From: Mycolicibacterium flavescens
GTDB lineage: Bacteria > Actinomycetota > Actinomycetes > Mycobacteriales > Mycobacteriaceae
Reading direction: 5' to 3'
Length of the DNA: 64,000 nt
Assembly (NCBI GenBank): GCA_900637135.1
Contig: LR134353.1
Span: 3,286,001-3,350,000, forward strand
Part shown: positions 57,576-64,000 of the stretch, piece after piece
How the letters are laid out: each line of letters begins with the position of its first letter
How positions within the stretch are numbered: position 1 is the first letter of the stretch
Translations under genes and position numbers: made by a program
Notes under the pieces: model-generated
The model's input: the letters and a program-made list of their open reading frames with translations, nothing else
What the model was told of the DNA's origin: nothing
The model's database searches: none

Positions 57576-58941
57576 AACCGCGGATCCTTTCCCAGTCCGT
57601 GACGGCGGCGTTGAACGCGTCCAATTCGACGCGGGCGTTGTTGAGGTAGTGCTCGACCACCTCGTCGCCGAACGCCTCCCGCGCCACCTCGGACTTCTCG
57701 AACAGCGCCGCGGCCTCGGTGAGCGTGGCCGGAAGCCGTTCCACACCACTGGTGTAGGCGTTACCCTCCATCGGCTCGGGCAACTCGAGTTCGCGTTCGA
57801 TGCCGTACAGACCGCTGGCGATCAACGCCGACACCGCGAGGTACTGGTTGACGTCACCGCCGGGGGCCCGGTTCTCCATCCGCATGCCGTGGCCGTGGCC
57901 GACGACGCGCAGCGCGCAGGTCCGGTTGTCCAGACCCCACGCGATCGTAGTCGGGGCGAAACTGCCGTCGACGAACCGCTTGTAGGAGTTGATGTTCGGT
58001 GCGTAGAACAGCGTCAGCTCCCGCATCGTGGCCAGTTGGCCGGCCACGAAGCTGCGGAACATCGGCGACATTCCGAGCGGGTCGGTGTCGTCGGCGAACA
58101 CCGCCGTGCCATCAGGACTGCCATCGTCGCCTCGCAGCGAGATGTGCACATGGCAGCTGTTTCCTTCGCGCTCATCGAATTTCGCCATGAACGTCAGGCT
58201 CTTGCCGTGCTGGTCGGCGATCTCCTTGGCGCCGTTCTTGTAGATCGTGTGGTTGTCACAGGTGACCCGGGCATGGTCGAAGCGGAATGCGATCTCCTGC
58301 TGTCCGAGATTGCACTCCCCCTTGACGCCCTCGCAGTACATGCCCGCGCCGGTCATGCCCAGCCGGATGTCGCGCAGCAGCGGCTCCATCCGGGTCGAGC
58401 CGAGCATCGCGTAGTCGACGTTGTAGTCGGAGGCCGCCCTCAATCCGCGATAACCCTTGGCCCACGCCTCGCGGAAGCCGTCGTCGAACACCATGAACTC
58501 GAGTTCGGTCCCGACGTAGGGCACCAGACCGCGTTCGGCGAGCCGGTCGATCTGACGGTTGAGGATGCTCCTCGGGGCCTGCTCGACCGGACTGCCGTCG
58601 TGCCAACCCAGGTCGGCCATCACCATCGCGGTGCCCGGCAGCCACGGAATGAGGCGCAGCGTCGAGAAGTCCGGCCTCATCACCATGTCCCCGTAGCCGG
58701 TCTCCCAACTCGACATCGCATAGCCGTCAACGGTGTTCATGTCGACGTCGACCGCCAGCAGATAGTTGCAGCACTCTGCGCCGTGTTCGGCGACCTCCTC
58801 GACGAACAGCCGCGCCGACACCCGCTTCCCGGTGAGCCTGCCCTGCATGTCGCAGAACCCGACGATCACCGTGTCGATCTCGCCGTCGCCGACCATGCGC
58901 TCGAGGTCGGCCTGCGACAACATGCCCGATGTGACGCTCAT
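57562..58941 (-). CDS. glnA4: Glutamine synthetase-like gamma-glutamylamide synthetase
   Basis: 459 residues, homologue of Rv2860c GlnA4 (457 aa). GS catalytic motifs: VGTELEFMVFDDG, NSCHVHISLRGDDG, RVVGHGHGMRMENRAPGGDVNQYLAV. It lacks the NLY adenylylation loop of the true GlnA1, so it is not standard nitrogen assimilation. In Streptomyces GlnA4 ligates glutamate to ethanolamine. Start of a five-gene operon with hydrolase, aldC, SDR and FadR-type regulator; divergent from a permease of the ethanolamine type. Confidence 0.92.
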   Translation of the reverse strand: MSVTSGMLSQADLERMVGDGEIDTVIVGFCDMQGRLTGKRVSARLFVEEVAEHGAECCNYLLAVDVDMNTVDGYAMSSWETGYGDMVMRPDFSTLRLIPWLPGTAMVMADLGWHDGSPVEQAPRSILNRQIDRLAERGLVPYVGTELEFMVFDDGFREAWAKGYRGLRAASDYNVDYAMLGSTRMEPLLRDIRLGMTGAGMYCEGVKGECNLGQQEIAFRFDHARVTCDNHTIYKNGAKEIADQHGKSLTFMAKFDEREGNSCHVHISLRGDDGSPDGTAVFADDTDPLGMSPMFRSFVAGQLATMRELTLFYAPNINSYKRFVDGSFAPTTIAWGLDNRTCALRVVGHGHGMRMENRAPGGDVNQYLAVSALIASGLYGIERELELPEPMEGNAYTSGVERLPATLTEAAALFEKSEVAREAFGDEVVEHYLNNARVELDAFNAAVTDWERIRGFERL

Positions 58942-59043
58942 CCGTGGTGGGCCTTTCCTTCGACAGCGCGAGATTGCGGGTAGTCAACCATTGGATGTGG
59001 CTCGCTCCGGCCTTCGCCCAAGGCTTTACAGAAAGGTCACTTC

Positions 59044-59067
59044 CAAAGGTAGGACACCAGACCTTTG
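59044..59067. promoter_or_regulatory. Candidate operator between glnA4 and the permease
   Basis: Perfect inverted repeat CAAAGGT-N10-ACCTTTG, 24 bases, inside the 174-base divergent region. A further AAAGGT lies at 59030-59035 upstream. A TATTCT hexamer (59074-59079) to its right fits a -10 for the permease, so a protein bound here would cover its -35. The FadR-type regulator of the operon is the obvious candidate binder. Confidence 0.5.
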
Positions 59068-59115
59068 CAAGTTTATTCTCCCTATGCCCCATCACCGCAA
59101 GAACGGAGCGACCAC

Positions 59116-60660
59116 GTGGCCCAGGATCAGGCACGGGACAAGATGAAGCGCTCGGGCGGGGTCACGTACAGCCAAGCGGGCGAGGGCTACTTCGAGAAGC
59201 GGCAACTCAAACGCACCGCCGGCTTCTGGGGCCTGTGGGGCATCGGCGTCGCCGCGGTGATCTCCGGCGACTTCTCGGGCTGGAACTTCGGCATCGGCGC
59301 GGCCGGATGGGGCGGCTTGGCGATCGCTTCGGTCGTCATCGTGATCATGTACTTCGGCATGCTCTTCTCGATCGGGGAGATGTCGGCGGCCATGCCACAT
59401 ACCGGCGGCGCGTACTCATTCGCGCGCGCCGCGATGGGCCCGTGGGGCGGCTTCGTCACCGGGTTCGCCGAGACCATCGAGTACGTGTTCACCACCGCGG
59501 TGATCGTCTACTTCTCGGCTTCCTACGCCAACGCCGTGACGACCGACCTGTTCAACCTCTCCCTGCCGATGTGGGTGTGGTGGGTCGTCCTGTATGCGCT
59601 CTTCGTCGGGCTGAACTCGTGGGGTGCGGAGATCTCGTTCAAGTTCGCCCTCGTCGTCGCGATCCTGTCGATCGGCATCCTGGTGCTGTTCGGCATCCTG
59701 GCCATCGCCAACGGCGCCGTGGACTTCAGCAAGCTTTTCGATATCGCGCCCGATCCGGCCGCCGCCGGTTCGTCGACGTTCCTGCCGTTCGGCTGGGTGG
59801 CGATCCTGTACGCGATGCCGTTCGCGATGTGGTTCTTCCTGGGCATCGAGGAACTTCCGCTGGCGGCCGAGGAGGCACACGACCCCGCCCGCGACATTCC
59901 CCGCGCCGGCATCTGGGGACTGCTCTCGCTGATCGGCTGCGGTGCGATCGTGTTCTTCCTCAACCCGGCGGTGACCGGGTCCGAGGCGCTGGGCAGTTCG
60001 GACGAACCGCTGCTCGACGGCTTCCGCGCCTTCCTGCCCGCCAACCTCGCCGCGGTGTTGTCGGCGTTCGCGCTGATCGGCCTGCTGGCCAGCCTGCAGG
60101 GCATCATGTACGCCTACGGCCGCAACATGTACTCGCTGAGCCGCGCCGGCTACTACCCGAAGACGTTGTCGCTGACCGGTTCTCGGCAGACACCGTACGT
60201 CGCGCTGCTGGCGGGCGCGGTCATCGGATTCGTGGCGCTGCTCATCGTCAACTACAACGAGGGCGCCGGTGCGGTGGTCCTCAACATCGCGGTGTGGGGC
60301 GCGGTGCTGGCATACGGGTTGCAGATGGTCTCGTTCATCCTGCTGCGGCGAAAGTTCCCCAACGCGCGACGACCGTGGGTGAGCCCCACCGGCAACTCGG
60401 GTGCGGTCGTCGCGCTGGTCATCGCGGCGGTGACGTTCGTCGGCATCCTCGTCAACCCGGACTACCGGCCGGCGGTCATCGCGATCGTCATCTTCTACAT
60501 CCTGGGGCTGCTGGTGTTCGGCCTCTATGGCAGGCACCGCCTGGTGCTGTCGCCCGAGGAGGAGTACGCCGTCACCGGCGGCCTGCACGGCTACGACCCG
60601 AGCGCCGAGGGGCTCGGCGGCACCATCGAGGACGAGATCCTCAAGGGCCGCACCGACTGA
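59116..60660 (+). CDS. APC-family amino acid/ethanolamine permease
   Basis: 514 residues from GTG 59116 (GGAGCG box upstream), 12 membrane spans. FWGLWGIGVAAVISGDFSGWNFGIGAAGWGG and PHTGGAYSFARAAMGPWGGFVTGFAETIEYV closely follow the pattern of ethanolamine permeases (Eat type) as I remember it. Imports ethanolamine or a related amine with H+ (inference). Divergent from glnA4 and thus probably co-regulated with it. Confidence 0.85.
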   Translation: MAQDQARDKMKRSGGVTYSQAGEGYFEKRQLKRTAGFWGLWGIGVAAVISGDFSGWNFGIGAAGWGGLAIASVVIVIMYFGMLFSIGEMSAAMPHTGGAYSFARAAMGPWGGFVTGFAETIEYVFTTAVIVYFSASYANAVTTDLFNLSLPMWVWWVVLYALFVGLNSWGAEISFKFALVVAILSIGILVLFGILAIANGAVDFSKLFDIAPDPAAAGSSTFLPFGWVAILYAMPFAMWFFLGIEELPLAAEEAHDPARDIPRAGIWGLLSLIGCGAIVFFLNPAVTGSEALGSSDEPLLDGFRAFLPANLAAVLSAFALIGLLASLQGIMYAYGRNMYSLSRAGYYPKTLSLTGSRQTPYVALLAGAVIGFVALLIVNYNEGAGAVVLNIAVWGAVLAYGLQMVSFILLRRKFPNARRPWVSPTGNSGAVVALVIAAVTFVGILVNPDYRPAVIAIVIFYILGLLVFGLYGRHRLVLSPEEEYAVTGGLHGYDPSAEGLGGTIEDEILKGRTD

Positions 60661-60740
60661 GCCGCCGCGGCGCCACACGTTGCCCGTGGGGAGCCCCGCG
60701 TGGGCGGTTTTGCGGTCCCACCAGCACTGACTAGACCTAC

Positions 60741-60755
60741 GTCACACCCGTAACA
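60741..60755 (+). promoter_or_regulatory. MtrA-like direct repeat upstream of the NAGGN genes
   Basis: GTCACA-ccc-GTAACA, two GTNACA hexamers separated by three bases, matching the known MtrA response-regulator consensus (GTNACN-N3-GTNACN). It covers about -50 to -36 relative to the predicted transcription start. Confidence 0.5.
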
Positions 60756-60778
60756 GGTTTCGCTACCGTCAACAGGGG

Positions 60779-60784
60779 TAATGT
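60779..60784 (+). promoter_or_regulatory. -10 element of a leaderless asnO-like transcript
   Basis: TAATGT (TAnnnT) with 7 bases to the GTG start at 60792; no ribosome site lies before that GTG, so the mRNA should be leaderless. Confidence 0.55.
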
Positions 60785-60791
60785 CGAGGGC

Positions 60792-62609
60792 GTGTGTGGA
60801 GCCACCGGCGAGGTGCGTCTCGACGGCCGGATACCTGATGTAGCAGCTGTCTCGGCGATGGCCGAGGCGATGACACCGAGGGGCCCGGACTCGGCGGGCG
60901 CCTGGTCTCAGGGCAGGGTCGCGCTGGGTCACCGTCGCCTGAAGATCATCGATCTCTCCGAAGCGGGCGGTCAGCCCATGCTCGACCCCGAGCTGGGGTT
61001 GGCGATCGCGTGGAACGGCTGCATCTACAACTACAAGCAGCTGCGCCGCGAGCTCAGCGGCCATGGCTACCGGTTCTTCTCGCACAGCGACACCGAGGTG
61101 CTACTCAAGGCGTATCACCACTGGGGCGATCGGTTCGTCGACCACCTCCATGGCATGTTCGCGTTCGCGATCGTCGAACGTGACAGCGGCCGGGTCCTGC
61201 TCGGTCGCGACCGACTCGGCATCAAACCGCTGTATATCAGCGAGAATTCCGCCCGCGTCCGGTTCGCGTCGTCGCTGCCCGCACTGCTGGCCGGTGCCGC
61301 CAGGGACGGGTCGGTGGACACCCGCATCGATCCGGTCGCGCTGCACCACTACATGTCGTTCCACTCGGTGGTGCCCGCGCCGCGCACCATCCTGCGCGGG
61401 GTGGCCAAGGTGCCGCCGGGGTCGCTGGTGGCGATCGAGCCCGACGGCCGCCGCACGACGACGACGTACTGGGAGCCCGACTTCACCCGCAGGGCCGACC
61501 GGGCCGACTGGTCCGAACGGGACTGGGAGAACGCGGTTCTCGACGCTCTGCGCGTGGCCGTGGAGCGACGCCTTGTCGCCGACGTGCCCGTCGGCTGCCT
61601 GCTCTCGGGCGGCGTCGACTCCAGCCTGATCGTCGGGCTTCTCGCCGAGGCGGGACAGCACGGGCTCAAGACGTTCTCGATCGGCTTCGAATCGGTCGGC
61701 GGTGTGGCCGGCGACGAATTCAAGTACTCCGACATCATCGCCGAGCACTTCGGCACCGACCATCACCAGATCCGCATCGGCACCGACCGCATGTTGCCCG
61801 CGCTCGACGGCGCGATCGGCGCCATGAGTGAACCGATGGTCAGCCACGACTGCGTCGCCTTCTACCTGCTCAGCCAGGAGGTGGCCAAGCACGTCAAGGT
61901 CGTGCAGTCGGGTCAGGGCGCCGACGAGGTGTTCGCCGGATACCACTGGTATCCCCCGCTGGGCGGACCGGACGCGGCGTCGATCGACGGGGCGGTGGCC
62001 AGCTACCGCAAGGCGTTCTTCGACCGCGACCGCGCGGGCTACGACGCTCTGGTGACACCGGCGTTCGCCGTCGACGGCGACCCGAGCCTGGACTTCGTCA
62101 CCGAGCACTTCGCGCGGGCGGGGGCCGAGACCGGCATCGACCGCGGTCTGCGACTGGACACCACCGTCATGCTCGTGGACGACCCGGTCAAGCGCGTCGA
62201 CAACATGACGATGGCGTGGGGCCTGGAGGGTCGCGTGCCGTTCCTCGACCACGAACTCGTCGAGCTCGCCGCGACCTGCCCGCCCGAGCTGAAGATCGCC
62301 CACGAAGGCAAGGGCGTGTTGAAGCAGGCCGCGCGCCAGGTGATTCCGTCCGACGTCATCGACCGGCCGAAGGGCTATTTCCCGGTGCCTGCGCTCACCC
62401 ATCTGGAGGGTCCGTACCTGGACATGGTGCGCGACGCGTTGTATGCGCCCGCGGCCAAGGAACGTGACTTGTTCCGGCCCGCCGCGATCGACCGGTTGCT
62501 CGCCGACCCGAACGGACGCCTGACGCCGCTGCGCGGCAACGAACTGTGGCAACTGGCGCTGCTCGAGCTTTGGTTGCAGCGACACGGCATCACCGGGCCC
62601 GCGGCATGA
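60792..62609 (+). CDS. asnO: N-acetylglutaminylglutamine amidotransferase (asparagine synthetase-like)
   Basis: 605 residues. N-terminal class II glutaminase with nucleophile Cys2 (start GTG-TGT: MCGATGEVRLDG), RGPDSAGAW and GHRRLKIIDLSEAGGQPM. C-terminal synthetase domain with the ATP pyrophosphatase loop LLSGGVDSSLIVGLLAEAG (about residue 271) and VVQSGQGADEVFAGYHWYP. Length and the coupled GNAT-ATP-grasp gene identify the NAGGN pathway, where it amidates the dipeptide. NAGGN is an osmolyte in several bacteria. Not AsnB for asparagine, given the partner. Confidence 0.9.
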   Translation: MCGATGEVRLDGRIPDVAAVSAMAEAMTPRGPDSAGAWSQGRVALGHRRLKIIDLSEAGGQPMLDPELGLAIAWNGCIYNYKQLRRELSGHGYRFFSHSDTEVLLKAYHHWGDRFVDHLHGMFAFAIVERDSGRVLLGRDRLGIKPLYISENSARVRFASSLPALLAGAARDGSVDTRIDPVALHHYMSFHSVVPAPRTILRGVAKVPPGSLVAIEPDGRRTTTTYWEPDFTRRADRADWSERDWENAVLDALRVAVERRLVADVPVGCLLSGGVDSSLIVGLLAEAGQHGLKTFSIGFESVGGVAGDEFKYSDIIAEHFGTDHHQIRIGTDRMLPALDGAIGAMSEPMVSHDCVAFYLLSQEVAKHVKVVQSGQGADEVFAGYHWYPPLGGPDAASIDGAVASYRKAFFDRDRAGYDALVTPAFAVDGDPSLDFVTEHFARAGAETGIDRGLRLDTTVMLVDDPVKRVDNMTMAWGLEGRVPFLDHELVELAATCPPELKIAHEGKGVLKQAARQVIPSDVIDRPKGYFPVPALTHLEGPYLDMVRDALYAPAAKERDLFRPAAIDRLLADPNGRLTPLRGNELWQLALLELWLQRHGITGPAA

Positions 62610-64000
62610 CGGCGCTCGGGCCCGACGCGGAGCAGACCGAAGCGATCACCCTCGGCTTGCACGACGCGTCACCGCAGCATCTCGTCGATGCGATGGCCGA
62701 CGATGTCGTCATCGAGATGGGTTGGGGCCGATTGATTTTCGGTCAGACGTTCGCCGACCCCGCCAAGCTGGCCGAAGTGCTCAGGCATGAGGGACACGGA
62801 CGACGCGACATCTGCATCTACGCGCGCGAACCCCACGTCCTGGTGTCGATGGCGCCCGCCGAACTCTTCATCGATCCGAGCCACACCTACCGGCTGCGGT
62901 TCACCGAGGATCCCGAGCCCGACAAGACGCCGAACGGGTTCTCGGTGCGTGCGCTGCAGAGCGCCGACGACGCCGACGAGATGAACCGCGTGTACGTGCG
63001 CTGCGGCATGGTGCCCGCGCCCGTCGAAGTGCTGTGGAACAACCACCGGACTCAGGACGCCCTCGATTACCTGGTCGCGGTGCGTGACGACGACGGGTCC
63101 GTGCTGGGCACCGTGACCGGTGTCGACCACAAACGGCTGTTCTCCGATCCGGAGAACGGTTCGAGCCTGTGGACGCTGGCTGTCGACCCGGGGACGAGCC
63201 TGCCCGGTGTCGGCGCGGCGCTCACCCGGGCGCTGGCCGCGATCTACCGCGAACGCGGCCGCGCCTACATGGATCTGTCGGTCAGCCACGACAACGCGGC
63301 TGCGATCTCGCTCTACGAAAAGCTCGGCTTCCACCGCGTGCCGGTCATGGCGGTCAAGCGCAAGAACGCGATCAACGAACCGCTGTTCACCCACCCGCCC
63401 GAAACCGTCGAGGACCTCAATCCGTACGCGCGGATCATCGCCGATGAGGCCATGCGCCGCGGGATCTGGGTCGAGGTGCTCGACGCCGAGGCCGGTGAGA
63501 TGCGCCTGTCTCACGGGGGCCGCACCGTCATCACCCGGGAGTCGTTGTCGGAGTTCACCTCCGCGGTCGCGATGGCGCGCTGCGACGACAAGCGCCTCAC
63601 CCGGCGGCTGGTGGCCGAGAACGGGATCGCGGTGCCCAAGGGCAGACTGGCGACCTTTGACGAGAAGGACCACGAGTTTCTCGAGGAGGTCGGCGACGTC
63701 GTGGTCAAGCCGACGCGGGGTGAGCAGGGCAAGGGCATCACCGTCGGTATCAGCAGCGCCGAGGACTTGGACGCCGCGCTGGCCCGCGCCCGCCAAGAAC
63801 ATCCGCACGTGCTGATCGAACAGCGGGCACCCGGCGACGATCTTCGGCTGGTGGTCATCGACGGCAAGGTGGTGGCCGCGGCGCTGCGCAAGCCCGCCGA
63901 GGTCGTCGGGACCGGACACCACACGGTGCGCGAGCTGATCGAGGCGCAGAGCCGGCGCCGGGCGGCGGCCACGGGCGGTGAATCGCGCATCCCGATCGAC
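62606..64000 (+). CDS. ngg: N-acetylglutaminylglutamine synthetase, 3' end beyond window
   Basis: At least 465 residues; open to the window edge. ATG overlaps the amidotransferase stop by 4 bases. An N-terminal region (about 1-110) precedes a GNAT domain (about 112-252: LWTLAVDPGTSLPGVGAALTRALAAIY and NAAAISLYEKLGFHRV), then an ATP-grasp domain from about residue 320 (KRLTRRLVAENGIAVPKG, VVVKPTRGEQGKGITVGI, VLIEQRAPGDDLRLVVIDGKVVAA). This fusion joins acetylation to dipeptide ligation and is the signature of NAGGN synthetase. C-terminus missing. Confidence 0.88.
   Translation, partial: MTALGPDAEQTEAITLGLHDASPQHLVDAMADDVVIEMGWGRLIFGQTFADPAKLAEVLRHEGHGRRDICIYAREPHVLVSMAPAELFIDPSHTYRLRFTEDPEPDKTPNGFSVRALQSADDADEMNRVYVRCGMVPAPVEVLWNNHRTQDALDYLVAVRDDDGSVLGTVTGVDHKRLFSDPENGSSLWTLAVDPGTSLPGVGAALTRALAAIYRERGRAYMDLSVSHDNAAAISLYEKLGFHRVPVMAVKRKNAINEPLFTHPPETVEDLNPYARIIADEAMRRGIWVEVLDAEAGEMRLSHGGRTVITRESLSEFTSAVAMARCDDKRLTRRLVAENGIAVPKGRLATFDEKDHEFLEEVGDVVVKPTRGEQGKGITVGISSAEDLDAALARARQEHPHVLIEQRAPGDDLRLVVIDGKVVAAALRKPAEVVGTGHHTVRELIEAQSRRRAAATGGESRIPID

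Noticed and set aside
60661..60740. Small gene between the permease and asnO
   Set aside because: No frame with a credible start and length; the region reads as permease 3' end and asnO promoter.

Overview
The window is a stretch of chromosome from a rapidly growing mycobacterium (Mycolicibacterium / M. smegmatis-like). Evidence: very high GC, many GTG and some TTG starts, 4-base ATGA overlaps between neighbouring genes, and a gene order that follows M. tuberculosis from dfrA-thyA (Rv2763c-Rv2764c) to glnA4 (Rv2860c). Interspersed blocks are absent from, or placed elsewhere in, M. tuberculosis. These are a class A beta-lactamase beside pepR, a sulfotransferase/TetR/CocE block, a cbiMNQO metal importer where M. 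tuberculosis has nicT, an ethanolamine-type permease, and N-acetylglutaminylglutamine amide (NAGGN) genes. I see no rRNA, tRNA, CRISPR array, insertion sequence or prophage.

Layout. 1-5.8 kb: a truncated YcaQ/AlkZ-like gene, dfrA, thyA, a dienelactone hydrolase, a CitE-like lyase and a dapB operon. 5.9-9.2 kb: a stress-type protein, divergent aldR/ald, a structured intergenic stretch and the beta-lactamase. 9.2-15.9 kb: pepR, gpsI, rpsO, ribF and the sirR/mntR regulator. 15.9-18.4 kb: truB, pptT and pptH, translationally coupled. 18.5-26.1 kb: an accessory region (secreted DUF3558-like protein, sulfotransferase with partner, TetR, CocE hydrolase, DUF1802, DUF2277, echA16, methyltransferase). 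26.2-33.8 kb: the rimP-nusA-ylxR-infB-rbfA-nrnA-MATE operon. 33.9-40 kb: Rv2843/Rv2844 homologues, proS, and efpA with a tandem paralogue. 40-47.2 kb: mqo, a GNAT, a chelatase ATPase, cobO, cobB and cysG. 47.3-53.8 kb: a hydrolase, mtr, cbiMNQO, a methyltransferase and an ArsR regulator. 53.9-60.7 kb: a FadR-type regulator, SDR, aldC, a C26 amidohydrolase and glnA4, divergent from an ethanolamine-type permease. 60.8-64 kb: NAGGN amidotransferase and the start of NAGGN synthetase.

How the genes work together. Three functional units stand out. (1) The 53.9-60.7 kb block reads as a complete gamma-glutamylation route for an amino alcohol such as ethanolamine: import, glutamylation, two oxidations, hydrolysis, plus a regulator. 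(2) The last two genes should make the osmolyte NAGGN; they look leaderless and carry a GTCACA-N3-GTAACA direct repeat like an MtrA site just upstream. (3) The cobalamin genes sit 7 kb from a cobalt-type ECF importer that has tandem ArsR-like operator sequences upstream and an ArsR gene 1 kb away.

The most unusual non-coding signal is a family of 60-bp inverted-repeat elements: four copies between genes, at 25441, 26097, 42679 and 53824. Copies differ in arm sequence but the arms change together, and two copies in opposite orientation bracket one methyltransferase gene. Other structured intergenic elements lie at 8219-8318, 15334-15408, 34938-34999 and 49794-49855.
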